Shown here one piece after another: positions 1 through 10,158 of a DNA stretch of 64,000 nucleotides. Every line of letters begins with the position of its first letter. Positions within the stretch are counted from its first letter, which is position 1. The translations under genes were made by a program, and so were the position numbers. The notes beneath the pieces were generated by a model. It did no database searches, was not told the origin of the DNA, and was given only the letters and a program-made list of their open reading frames with translations. The DNA lies in contig CM028906.1 in assembly GCA_016801845.1 (NCBI GenBank), positions 17,058,001 to 17,122,000 on the forward strand, given 5' to 3'. The stretch comes from Polydactylus sextarius (taxonomy: Eukaryota; Chordata; Actinopteri; Polynemidae).

Positions 1-2021
1 ATCAATCTAGCTCAATGATTCATTGCTGCAAAAAAAGAAAATCCAAAGGCAACTCTCTGTTGTCTCTGCATCATTGGGAAAGATGAGAAATCTTCAACTT
101 TAACATTAAAGATTTATATTTCTTTAGCTTTAAGACACTCGCCAAAAAGAGCTTAAAGGAAAAATATAAAGGAAATGTACATGTAAATATGGTCAGCAGT
201 GACATCTGGTGGGCAGGTGTGGAACAGCAACTAAGGAATAATGGGAATGGTCAGCACAATGTGTTAGTACAGATGAGCCACTGTTGCCATGGCACTGTGC
301 ATATCCAGGTTTGCATATATCTATCTGTGTTGCTTTCTTTTGTGTTAGCTTTCTCTTGTTTTGTTACTGATATGGATATATAGCTTGTTGTAACATTGTT
401 TTATATTTACTTTAGTCTCAATGTCATTGTCATCATGGGTATTATGGCACAATATACTCACATTACTTATTCCATGAATGATTTTCTATTACTGATGTGC
501 TTTTTGACACACTTCCCATTGCACCAGGCTGGCAACAGCATGCAGTGACAGTGTTCTCCTGTCTCTGTCTCTGTTCTGTAATTTATAAATTTTATTTAGC
601 ACGAGGTGAAAAATTCATCTTGTTTCTGTTTTGTTTACCATGTAGAACATATTATATCATGGTATTTTATTATATTCATAACTATGTCTAATTACATAAA
701 TCATATTTTATTTGATCAAAGTATCCCGCTCAGCCAATGCTGCTTTTTGCCTTTCAGCTGAGCGGGATACTGTGTGACTGTGGGAGAGAAGCAGAAGAGA
801 TGATGAATTTTCTGATCACAGAGTCATTGATTGAGGGTGTTGCAGCCTTGTATTATTGATTCACACACACTGAAAGGGTGACACCATTCGTTTGTGGTTA
901 GTCTTGTGGTAGATTACCATCCACATTGTCCATACATAAATTGAGTTTATAACCGTGTTGGTGAATGATTTAAAGAGGAGGATGAGAGAAATTCTTTGCA
1001 ATTCAAAATGTAATCAATATTTTCTACACTGTTGTGGAGCCCTGCTTCACAATACAGCAGTTAGACAGGGAATCATACAGTTGCTATATACTATGCTGAT
1101 TAGAAAGAAACTGTAGAAATGGATCATTGTTATGTGTCACTTCATTAAATATGACAGATTGACTGTTGCCATCATCAGGCCAAAGTTGCAGTTATGGTTT
1201 TGCCTGTAGCTTTTGACTTTTTTCACTAAACTAAACACTATTACGCAGTGATGTTGTGATTAAAATACCTGCACCTTGAATCGAGAGAGGTTGCATTATT
1301 TACAATCACTGTTGCACGAGTCACAGTGTGAGACAGCAAAATCGGTTTCTTACCATGGTGAATGAAGTAGGGACATATGGCAAATAGGAATTACTACAAT
1401 AACTTCTAAATCATATTCAGTATTTCTGATTTTGTAAGCAGTTCCTTAATATAGCAGTGTACAATTCATTGAAATTGTTTTAACAAGTAACAGCATAAAC
1501 AAGAGACTAGAGATCCTGGGAGAATCTGTAGTATTTAGTGTATACATGTGGCTAGACAGAGTACAACACCAAAAGAAACAATCATGCTGAAAAATTTTGT
1601 CTGAAGTTGAAAGACAAGCACCTAAATGAAACAAAATCATACCGAATATTTCTCCACTTACAACTGCAACTTTCAGTATCATTTGTCCTTTTGAAAAATG
1701 TCTCCATTATAGAAAATTAAATAATTCTTAAATTCATTGTGTATTCATTGCGTGTGTGTGGCTCCAAGCTTGTATTTGTGTCTATTTAAATGGTTTATTA
1801 CTGAGGTCATATCCAGAAACTCTAGACATAATCCGTGGTAAGGTCAGAGAGGTGAATCCAGTGCTGTTTGAAGGCAATGTCAGCAAGAGAGCTGGAAATA
1901 GAGTAATTATCAACCATGGAGTACGCAGCTTCAATAAATCAAAGATGCTGTTGTATTTGCTGAAGATGATATGAGCTTGTAGTTTTTCTCTCTCACTGTC
2001 TTGTCCTTTCGCACCTTTTAG
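1..2021. other. Upstream/intron sequence of chrna5; no coding exon recognised
   Basis: No convincing coding segment. The chrna5 exon that begins at 2022 enters with one codon base already supplied (phase 1), so a signal-peptide exon must lie upstream. I searched this stretch for an ATG plus hydrophobic run plus GT donor in phase 1 and did not find a good one, so that exon is probably outside the window. The stretch is AT-rich and contains a perfect stem-loop at 720-771. Confidence 0.6.
720..771. repeat. Perfect 15-bp inverted repeat (hairpin)
   Basis: Bases 720-734 are the exact reverse complement of 757-771, separated by a 22-nt loop. The arms are GC-rich (core CCCGCTCAGC / GCTGAGCGGG) in otherwise AT-rich DNA. 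No gene or known repeat explains it. Confidence 0.8.
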
Positions 2022-3078
2022 GGGTTCCAAAGCTCTCGTCTTATGCAAAAGCAGAGGATAAGCTGTTTAAATACCTCTTTGGAAACTACCAGAAATGGGT
2101 TCGACCAGTGGAATTCTTAAACCAGACCATCCATGTAAAGTTTGGACTGGCCATCTCCCAGCTAGTTGATGTGGTAAGAACAGAAAAACACAAAATATTA
2201 CAGTATATTGTTTATAGAAGACAAAATGCTATTAGAATAATTTCTCTATTTTAAAAAATGTTCCATCTTGGCTTTAAATTTGTTTTTAACTCTAGGATGA
2301 GAAAAACCAACTGATGACCACCAATGTGTGGATGAAACAGGTATGTAGTTCCACACTTCACCATCAACAGCAAATGGTTGTATGTTATGGTTGTCAGGGT
2401 AACTTTATGAGCATGGAAATATTCTTAACAAGCTCTGACTTACATCATTGCATTTGGAGACAGCTCGACAGCCTCTACTCACCCCCTTTTAATATGTCTG
2501 GTGACATTTCACTGACAGTTCCCATCCATATGAGTTCTTTTGGCTCTGTGCCCACGCAGCTGCCTCCACAAGCCACCTTCTCCCCACTGCTTCTGAATTA
2601 TTCCCACAGACCAGGCTTTGTCATTTAGGTCAGTTGCTCCCTCTCACAGTGATTGATTGCATCATGCAAAAGGGGCAATAGAAGGGCAGTCGCCATGATA
2701 GTGATGTTGAAGCCCCAGGCAAATTGGAAGATTGACTAAGCCAAATCAAATAGATTGGTTTTAAATGGAGAGGTTGATTTTGTTAACAAAATTGACTCAG
2801 GCTACCTATTTTCTCATGTTTGCAGCCTTTGGCCTATGTAAAGTTACCTACTGCTCATGCTAGATTTATTTTTTATTGTTTTTTATCGTGTTAGGCCTTC
2901 ACAGAATTGCCTATTTTTGCTCTTTGTAGGAGTGGACTGACATGAAACTCAGGTGGAACCCTGATGAGTATCTTGGCATCACATCTATCCGAGTCCCCTC
3001 CAACAGACTCTGGCGTCCAGACATTGTCCTGTATGATAAGTATGTACCATTACATATGCATAAGAAATTAAGTGTATT

Positions 3079-3123
<45 letters not shown>

Positions 3124-4386
3124 GCTGGTCAACTTTGATCGTTTCTTCAACAGTTCAGATGGCCGTTTTGAGGGAACTGTCACCAAAGCTGTTGTTAAGT
3201 ATGATGGAACTATCTCATGGACACCACCGGCCAATTACAAGTCAGCCTGCACCATTGATGTCACCTTTTTCCCATTTGATCTCCAGAACTGTTCCATGAA
3301 GTTTGGTTCCTGGACATATGATGGTTCCCAGGTGAGTCTCTCCTCCACAGTAAGTGTTACTATTCTACACAAGTGACCAATGACTGTAACAGCATTGTCC
3401 TCCTCGTATAACAGGTGGACATCATTCTGGAGGACTTCCACGTGGACAAGCAGGACTATTTTGATAATGGTGAATGGGAGATAGTAAAGGCCACAGGCAG
3501 CCGTGGTCTGAGGACAGATAGCAGTGCTTCCTACCCTACCATTACCTACTTCTTCATCATCCGCAGGTTGCCTCTTTTCTATACCCTCTTCCTCATCATC
3601 CCCTGCATTGGATTGTCCTTCCTCACCATCCTTGTCTTCTACCTGCCCTCTAACGGAGGTGAGAAGATCTCTCTCTGCACCTCAGTACTGGTGTCACTTA
3701 CTGTTTTCCTCCTGGTCATTGAGGAGATTATCCCATCCTCCTCGAAGGCTATCCCTCTCATCGGCGAGTACCTGGTCTTCACCATGATCTTCGTCACTCT
3801 CTCCATCATTATCACCGTCTTTGCCATCAACATTCACCATCGCTCTTCTTCTACACATCATGGAATGGCGCCGTGGGTGAGGAAGATTTTCCTGCATCGA
3901 CTGCCCAAGTTGCTGTGCATGCGCAGCCATGTTGACCGTTACGCCACAGCTGGAGTCACCAGTGTGGAAGGAGCAGTAGGACTGGGTAGAATGAAGGACT
4001 CAACACCTGAACTTACCCCCCTATTGTACACAAGACATCACCTAGAAGCGGCTTTGGATTCTATTCGCTACATAACCATGCATGTGGTTAAAGAAAATGA
4101 GGTCAGAGAGGTGAGTTTGTTGATTTTGTGGATTGGTGCAGTCACAAGTAATAATTTAAAACAGTTAATACCAATATAAACAATCATATTTGGTCCCATA
4201 TTAAATTGTGCTTCTTTTCTGGCACAGGTGGTACAAGACTGGAAGTTTGTAGCCCAGGTCCTGGATCGAATGTTTCTTTGGGCCTTCCTCTTGGTGTCAG
4301 TCATGGGATCTGCTCTTCTCTTTATCCCAGTTATTTACAAATGGGCCAGCATCATTGTACCCGACCATGCTGGAATTATCCTTTAA
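2022..4386 (+). CDS. chrna5: Neuronal nicotinic acetylcholine receptor subunit alpha-5-like (5' partial)
   Basis: Accessory subunit of pentameric ligand-gated cation channels, expected to assemble with the alpha3 and beta4 products of the neighbouring genes in the plasma membrane. Exons: 2022-2173, 2296-2340, 2930-3039, 3154-3331, 3415-4110, 4228-4386, all with GT-AG borders; about 446 residues visible, first exon missing. Seen in order: N-terminal ligand-binding domain, Cys-loop (C-x13-C, about 3247-3291), M1-M3 (3571-3836), M3-M4 loop, and M4 in the last exon. Assignment to alpha-5 rests on cluster position and on close resemblance to vertebrate alpha-5 from the EAALDSIRYIT stretch through M4 (VVQDWKFVAQVLDRMF). 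Oddities: the alpha-defining vicinal cysteines are replaced by Ser-Ala at 3523-3528, and an extra 83-nt intron (3332-3414) interrupts the usual large exon. The residue aligned with human D398 is Glu (4099-4101). A beta3-like accessory name is the alternative on the missing cysteines alone; synteny favours alpha-5. Confidence 0.9.
3079..3118. repeat. (GT)n(TA)n microsatellite in chrna5 intron
   Basis: Alternating GT then TA dinucleotides make up about a third of the 114-nt intron 3040-3153. Confidence 0.9.
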
Positions 4387-4910
4387 AAACATGCATGAGG
4401 TCAAAGCACATTAACACCTCACTATGGGTTTTCATTTAAGAGACTGAGATTACCACAGAGATATGGACCTGCTCTCCACAGTCAGTTGCCTAAATTCAAG
4501 CTACAAATTTGAGGCCTCCTTGCTGAGTACATTTTACAGATGCATGTTTTTAATTTTAAAGGAAGTCTGAATCTTGTATCTAGGCTAAAGAAAAATTAAA
4601 AGACTCAATTGATGCATTACATATAAGACAATTGAAAATACATTCGGATGCTTTTTTTAAATCCACATTTCACATGTCTATCAATTTCATAATATTTTTT
4701 TTTCCTACTGTATATGCTGGAATCATTGAGTGGTGACTTATTATTGGAACTGGAAGGTGTAGATATGGGATTTGGGTTAAATGTTGCATGAACGGTCCTT
4801 ATGTTTACACAGCTTCCAGGACATGGTGATGAATTCAGTTAGTTCATTTCATTTCAATACTTAATACTTCCCCAGAAAGGTAATTATAAGGCAGCTCACT
4901 CAGATCAACA

Positions 4911-4932
4911 CACAGACACACACACTTACTCA

Positions 4933-5003
<71 letters not shown>
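4911..5003. repeat. (CA)n microsatellite
   Basis: Imperfect then perfect CA dinucleotide run of roughly 90 nt downstream of chrna5. Confidence 0.97.
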
Positions 5004-5007
<4 letters not shown>

Positions 5008-5584
5008 GAGAAAAGGGAGAAGATATTCATTGTCATTTCACAAACAGTTGTCTGTCTGTCTGTCTTGTCACTATCTATAATGTTTGGAAAGACAACTACA
5101 TTATCTGTGGGGCATAATTTAAATAAAAGTGACGGGTCAAATTTGGTTTTCTCTAATTCTCTTCTCACAAATCATCACTGTCACATTCTTCACTGTGTGT
5201 GGGGGAGGCAGGAGACTAACTTGTTGGGTCTTGAATTTCCCAGACAGCAGTTTCTTTCAGCCTGAGGACAAATTTCACTTTCTGTAGGAGGAATGTAAGA
5301 GGATCCTTGGTAACAGATTAGTCCTGTGCAGGATGTACAGTCTGGGATGTTTTTAGCCTGACAATAGATCGTATAATAATTCCACACCTGTCTTGTCATT
5401 TGATTAATGCTTCAGATGCCATAATTTAGAGAAATCTAATACAGGACTTTACGTTCACCTCAACACAGTTCACATTTCCAAGAACCAGAAGCAGCTGAGT
5501 AGCACACAGCCTTTAGTTGAGCCTGCAGTGCCTCCACATGGCTGTGTCTAAACATTACAGTTGGAACAAGCATTGTTGGCACCA

Positions 5585-5665
5585 CCAAATCAAATCAAAC
5601 TTTATTCATATGGCACTTTTCATACTTAAGAGCAACACAAAATGTCTCACAGAGGCTAAAAACAA
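5585..5665. repeat. Degenerate teleost dispersed repeat (retroposon tail type)
   Basis: The stretch reads like the common fish repeat with AAATCAAATCAAACTTTATT, then an imperfect 'atggcacttttcatac' and 'tctcacagaggc' block. I recognise it from general knowledge of teleost genomes; the family was not verified. A CA-rich stretch follows to about 5780. Confidence 0.6.
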
Positions 5666-6967
5666 CAGAAATGAAAACCCAACCCTCCAACCCCAACGGG
5701 TACATACAGAGACACACACACATACATACACATCTACACACATATGCACATACACACACACACACACTCACACACAAACAAGTTCACACCCGCACACGGT
5801 AGCTATCATCAAAGAGACATGGCTGGACACCAAGACCTGTGGTAAGGAGAAAACTACCTCTGGAGGCCGTCCACACTGAGAAGGCTCACGGCCCATGACT
5901 TTTTTTTTCATCACTTGCACAGACATGGTGATCATATCAGGAATAGGTTTTGTCTTTTTATCTTAGAGAATACATATTAGTCTTTTTGGGATGTTATGGT
6001 ATTTCAACTGATGATGAATCACCCATGAGACAATAGTACCATAAAAAAAAAAGTTCCTACCTACTCAAAGCTCTTTGCATCATTGTTGGTGTAATTTACA
6101 AGTCGCCAATTTTTGTTAGAACTACTCTACATCAATGTCAATAAATGAATCATATTTTTTTCCACCTTTTAGATTGTTTATTAGAAGAACTGAGAGCTGA
6201 CAGCTCTTATAGTTAGAAAAAGAAACATTTTAAACCAAATTTTTTATGTAATTTTCATACCTGCTAAATCTAAGGGATTTAAATTAAGGTACACTACATG
6301 CAAACACTGCATTGTGTTTTTTTTTTTATTGTTATGATGTTGTTAAATTGCTTGAGAGAAGAGCAGAAACACTTTGACCTTGAAGTACAAATCAATTTAT
6401 TTGTTTGTCCAAAGTGTCAACACAAGTGACAAAAAATAGATTAATAAATAGATTACATGTATCTCATAGATATATTTAATATTTAATAACTAGAATGTTA
6501 ATGATAACTTCCCTTATAGTGACCTCTTTTGTAATTATTGCAGTAAAATTATTGACAAAACAGAACAAAAGGCAGTACAAAACAGCAGCTGTAACACCGA
6601 GTTGCTCATGCTTTAACACAGAAGTCAGATTGTTTGCCATTCCTGCAAAAAGGCCCAAAGAAAAGCTTAATGATTATCCCCTTATGCAAGCTCTCCTGGA
6701 ATTTGTAGTTATGCACTCTGGTGCCTTGGATGTTTCACATTGATGTCGAAAGGAATAACACTTGCATGCTCAGAACTGCTTCATGTAAAACAGGTATGTT
6801 AGAGATCAGTTTAACATGTAATTCAGTATAAGTGGATTTTTAGCTTTAATTGTAAACCACCAATATTAAGACATTTTTATTTAAATGTCATCAAAGCATT
6901 TATGACTGGTGTTATCACTTTGAACTATGTTCTGAACTATGTACACTAATTTTCTTTCAGGTTAGAG

Positions 6968-8572
6968 ATGTGCCACCATGGAAATACAAAAACATTTCTT
7001 CTCCTTTTATCTGCTGCATTCTTGACATTGAAAATATGTCAAGGGGGCAAAATTCTGATTGTTCCTTTAGAGGGGAGCCACTGGGTGAACATGGATATCA
7101 TGATCAGAGCTCTCCACTCTCGAGGACACTCTCTTGATGTGGTGCGAACAAATAAAAGCTGGTACATAAAGGATGATTCTCCGTACTACAAGACAATCAC
7201 AGTTCCCGTCACTGAGGCCTTTAATCCTGACTTCATTAACCCCATCCTGAAAAAGGTAATTGGCATTGAAAGAGGTGAGAGCTCTTTTATGAGCTTTCTT
7301 AGTTTGCAGCTTGAGATGTTTAGTGCAATGTTTGACATTCATGGAATAATATGCAAAATGGCCACAATTATGTTTAAAGATAAAGATTTAATGGATAGTT
7401 TAAAGGAAAGAAAATATGACCTTGTCCTTACTGACCCTGCATGGGGTGCAGGTATAATGTTGGCTCATGCCCTTAAGCTGCCTCTGGTCTATAATGTGCG
7501 GTGGATAACTAGTGGAGAGGGACATTTGGCAATCGCACCCTCTCCTTTATCTTACATCCCGATGACTGGATCAGGGCTTTTAGACAAAATGAGTTTCATA
7601 GAGAGAGTTAAAAACTGGATTTTCTATGCCATTTGGCAGGGTCAGGATTTACTTTTAATTGCCCCTCAGTATCAAGCTGTTTGCGATGAGTTCTTTGGCC
7701 CAGAAGTCAGATACAATGATTTACTACAAGGAGCAGACCTGTGGCTAATGAGAGTGGACTTTGTGTTTGAATTTCCTCGTCCCACTATGCCCAATGTTAT
7801 CTATATGGGAGGGTTTCAATGTAAACCTTCTGAACCTCTGCCTCAACACTTGGAGGAGTTTGTGCAGAGTTCAGGAGAACATGGAGTCATCATTATGTCT
7901 CTTGGAACATTTGTTACTGAAATCCCTATAGATTTAACAAACAAGATTGCTGAAACTTTTGCCAAATTACCACAGAAAGTCATCTGGAAGCATAAAGGTC
8001 AAAGACCAACAACTCTTAGTAACAACACTTTACTAGTCAACTGGATGCCACAGAATGACCTCCTTGGACATCCTAAGATTAAACTATTTGTGGCTCATGG
8101 AGGAACAAATGGAGTCCAAGAAGCTATTTATCATGGAGTCCCAGTTGTGGGTATACCATTGTTTTTTGACCAGTATGACAACCTGCTGCGTCTGAAAGAG
8201 AGAGGAGGAGCTAAAATTCTTACATTAGCCACAGTGGACAAAGATAACATCTTTCTGGAGGCCATACAGGAAGTCCTGACTGATCCCTCCTACACAATGA
8301 ACATGCAGAGACTCTCCAGGCTGCACAGAGATCAGCCAATGAAGCCACTGGACAACGCCCTTTTCTGGATAGAGTTTGTCATGAGACACAAAGGTGCAGC
8401 TCACCTGAGAACTGAATCCTACAGACTGCCCTGGTATTCCTACTACTCTGTAGATGTAATTCTGTCTTTTGTGGTGACTATTGCGATGATTACTATTGTT
8501 ACTTTTGTTTTTTTCAGATATGTATGTTTTGGGAAAAAACATGAAAAGAAGAACAAATACAAAATAAAATAG
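6968..8572 (+). CDS. UDP-glucuronosyltransferase, UGT5-like, single coding exon
   Basis: Type I ER membrane enzyme transferring a sugar from a UDP-sugar to small lipophilic acceptors (detoxification and hormone clearance). 534 codons, full family length. Seen: hydrophobic signal peptide (residues about 9-26), catalytic-type His38 in GSHW, Asp156 in LTDPAW, the C-terminal nucleotide-sugar signature about 359-405 (WMPQNDLLGHP, then FVAHGGTNGVQEA), a membrane anchor about 496-517, and a lysine-rich tail ending KYKIK, which fits a KxKxx ER-retrieval signal. An uninterrupted coding exon is typical of the fish UGT5 family. The polypyrimidine tract and AG at 6951-6960 imply a spliced 5' UTR exon upstream. 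The ATG at 6968 has a purine at -3, but a stronger Kozak ATG lies 10 nt downstream out of frame. An AATAAA overlaps the stop (8563-8568). The frame is intact, so this is a functional-looking gene inserted between chrna5 and chrna3. Confidence 0.93.
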   Translation: MCHHGNTKTFLLLLSAAFLTLKICQGGKILIVPLEGSHWVNMDIMIRALHSRGHSLDVVRTNKSWYIKDDSPYYKTITVPVTEAFNPDFINPILKKVIGIERGESSFMSFLSLQLEMFSAMFDIHGIICKMATIMFKDKDLMDSLKERKYDLVLTDPAWGAGIMLAHALKLPLVYNVRWITSGEGHLAIAPSPLSYIPMTGSGLLDKMSFIERVKNWIFYAIWQGQDLLLIAPQYQAVCDEFFGPEVRYNDLLQGADLWLMRVDFVFEFPRPTMPNVIYMGGFQCKPSEPLPQHLEEFVQSSGEHGVIIMSLGTFVTEIPIDLTNKIAETFAKLPQKVIWKHKGQRPTTLSNNTLLVNWMPQNDLLGHPKIKLFVAHGGTNGVQEAIYHGVPVVGIPLFFDQYDNLLRLKERGGAKILTLATVDKDNIFLEAIQEVLTDPSYTMNMQRLSRLHRDQPMKPLDNALFWIEFVMRHKGAAHLRTESYRLPWYSYYSVDVILSFVVTIAMITIVTFVFFRYVCFGKKHEKKNKYKIK

Positions 8573-9516
8573 GAGGAGGTAAATTAACAGTAGGCTGTAG
8601 AGCACATCGAGGTGCAGTGGGGGCATTACCTGACACTAGGATACTAGGACTGTTATTAGATAACAAGAATTTGTTATTAATTTACAGGCAGGATAAAGGT
8701 TGGCTTCAAGGATTGGCAGATTGAAAACCAGTGTGACTATCCTGTTTATTTTAACATAGACACTCAGCAAAAGAAACACAAAAGAATCACATTTTGTTGA
8801 ATATTATAGTCACAATTTTGACTCTTCCTGGTGGTAGTATTCGAAAAAACAGTGTGGCAGACAGCAACACCAGCACTCTGTTGCTGAGATGATAATGCTG
8901 TATATCCAATCTTTCCATCTACTGCTCGCTTGTATTTCCCACAGGAGAGCAGCAGTAATGAGAGAGGGGAGGAAAGCAGCACCGACAAATACACTGGGTG
9001 ATTGTCTTGATTGGTACCCTATCAGCTGAGGCAGACATCACAGTCAGTACCACTGAGGGTCATTGAATACTGGGTTGAAGGGTACACTATAGGTTCATAG
9101 TGTATAGTAGTAAGCTGCTGTATAATTCTGTTTAGACAGTGTTGAATCATTATATAAAGTGAGGACATACAAAATATCTTATATGGTTGATTTTTTCAAA
9201 ATCATAGCCATTAATTCTAAATTAATTAGAGTATTAGTGTAAAAATGCAAACATTTAATCTATTTTTTAATGAAATGTATTAAATTATCCACACGCATCT
9301 CACCTCACTATGTCTCTTTTAATTCTTTGCTCTAAGTCTTTAAGTCTTTGCTGCTTACCTCATCAACATAAGCACTTTGGATGTAAAAAAAAAGTTTTAT
9401 GTCAGAGCTAAGAGCAATTCTATTATGAAGTACCAACAGTAGGGAATACTCATTTAGGATTTAGACAACAGCAGTTACTAGTCAGATATAAACAGTTCTG
9501 CGATGAGTCATTTCCT

Positions 9517-9575
9517 TTAATTCCTCCAATAATCTTTTGAGTGCAGGTACGCTAAATCCTCTGAATCTGAATCCT
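9517..9575 (-). other. Possible alternative last exon of the Ig-receptor gene
   Basis: A pyrimidine-rich tract and CAG precede 9575 on the minus strand. Joined in phase 1 to the acidic-tail exon (10749-10858), it reads on as another acidic stretch (EDSDSEDLAYLHSKD) to a TAA at 9517-9519. In a different phase it is also open, so frame alone does not prove usage. Speculative. Confidence 0.25.
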
Positions 9576-10073
9576 CTGTGGGAATGAAAAAATAAATACA
9601 ATGAATAAAAACTACAAGATAAAGTTGTAATTATTGAATATAAATGAATTTAATGACAATTTCAGAAAAAAATGACATCCACAAATGGGGTTTGATTTCA
9701 CAAGAATCCAAAAGATTAGAATTGTAGTTGTACATACACGTTATCTTATGTCTGACTGGAATCAGTAAAGAAGAAATACATCTGGTTAAGATAAGAAACA
9801 TTTGTTTTTTGAAACTGTTACATTTAAATGAAATTCAATTAATCAACAATCATTTATGGTTTAAAAAAAAACAAACAAACATGTATATTCTGTAAACCAC
9901 CAGTTTGACAAAATGTTACAAAATGTTGGACACGTCCATTCTTTTCAAAAAAGACAGAGAGAGAGAGAGAGAGAGAAACATTTTTAGTTGAGTATACTTT
10001 CCAAGAGGTGATCTTTCCACAGCTACATTCAGGTAGACTGTGATCATGTTCTATAGAAAACATCTAACATCAA

Positions 10074-10079
10074 TTTATT
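10074..10079 (-). terminator. Candidate polyadenylation signal of the Ig-receptor gene
   Basis: TTTATT on the plus strand, i.e. AATAAA on the minus strand, about 80 nt beyond the predicted stop codon at 10159-10161. Confidence 0.45.
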
Positions 10080-10158
10080 CTAAACACCAACATTATGTCA
10101 CTCTCATGATAAGTATAAGACAAAGAATAAAAGTGTTACACAGCACAGGTGCGCTTGT

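Larger units (their letters stand above)
4387..6950. other. chrna5 3' flank and intergenic sequence
   Basis: No coding region recognised. It holds the chrna5 3' UTR, a long CA microsatellite, a degenerate dispersed repeat with a CA-rich stretch (5585-5780), and presumably the non-coding first exon and promoter of the UGT gene, whose coding exon begins just after a splice acceptor at 6960. A candidate AATAAA lies at 5122-5127, but I cannot tie it firmly to chrna5. Confidence 0.6.
8573..10158. other. Intergenic region between the UGT gene and the Ig-receptor gene
   Basis: Convergent 3' flanks of two genes. A short (GA)n run sits at 9957-9976. A minus-strand acceptor at 9576-9577 followed by a short open segment (9517-9575) could be an alternative terminal exon of the Ig-receptor gene. 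Otherwise nothing recognisable. Confidence 0.55.

Noticed and set aside
1756..1974. Candidate first exon for chrna5
   Set aside because: The frame starts at GTG, has no signal-peptide pattern, and no donor gives the phase-1 junction needed at 2022.
5595..5879. Overlapping open frames with Thr-His and Val-Cys repeats
   Set aside because: They are translations of a CA microsatellite and a dispersed repeat, not genes. The same applies to similar frames at 21002-21372, 26684-26890, 46783-47138 and 54243-54677.
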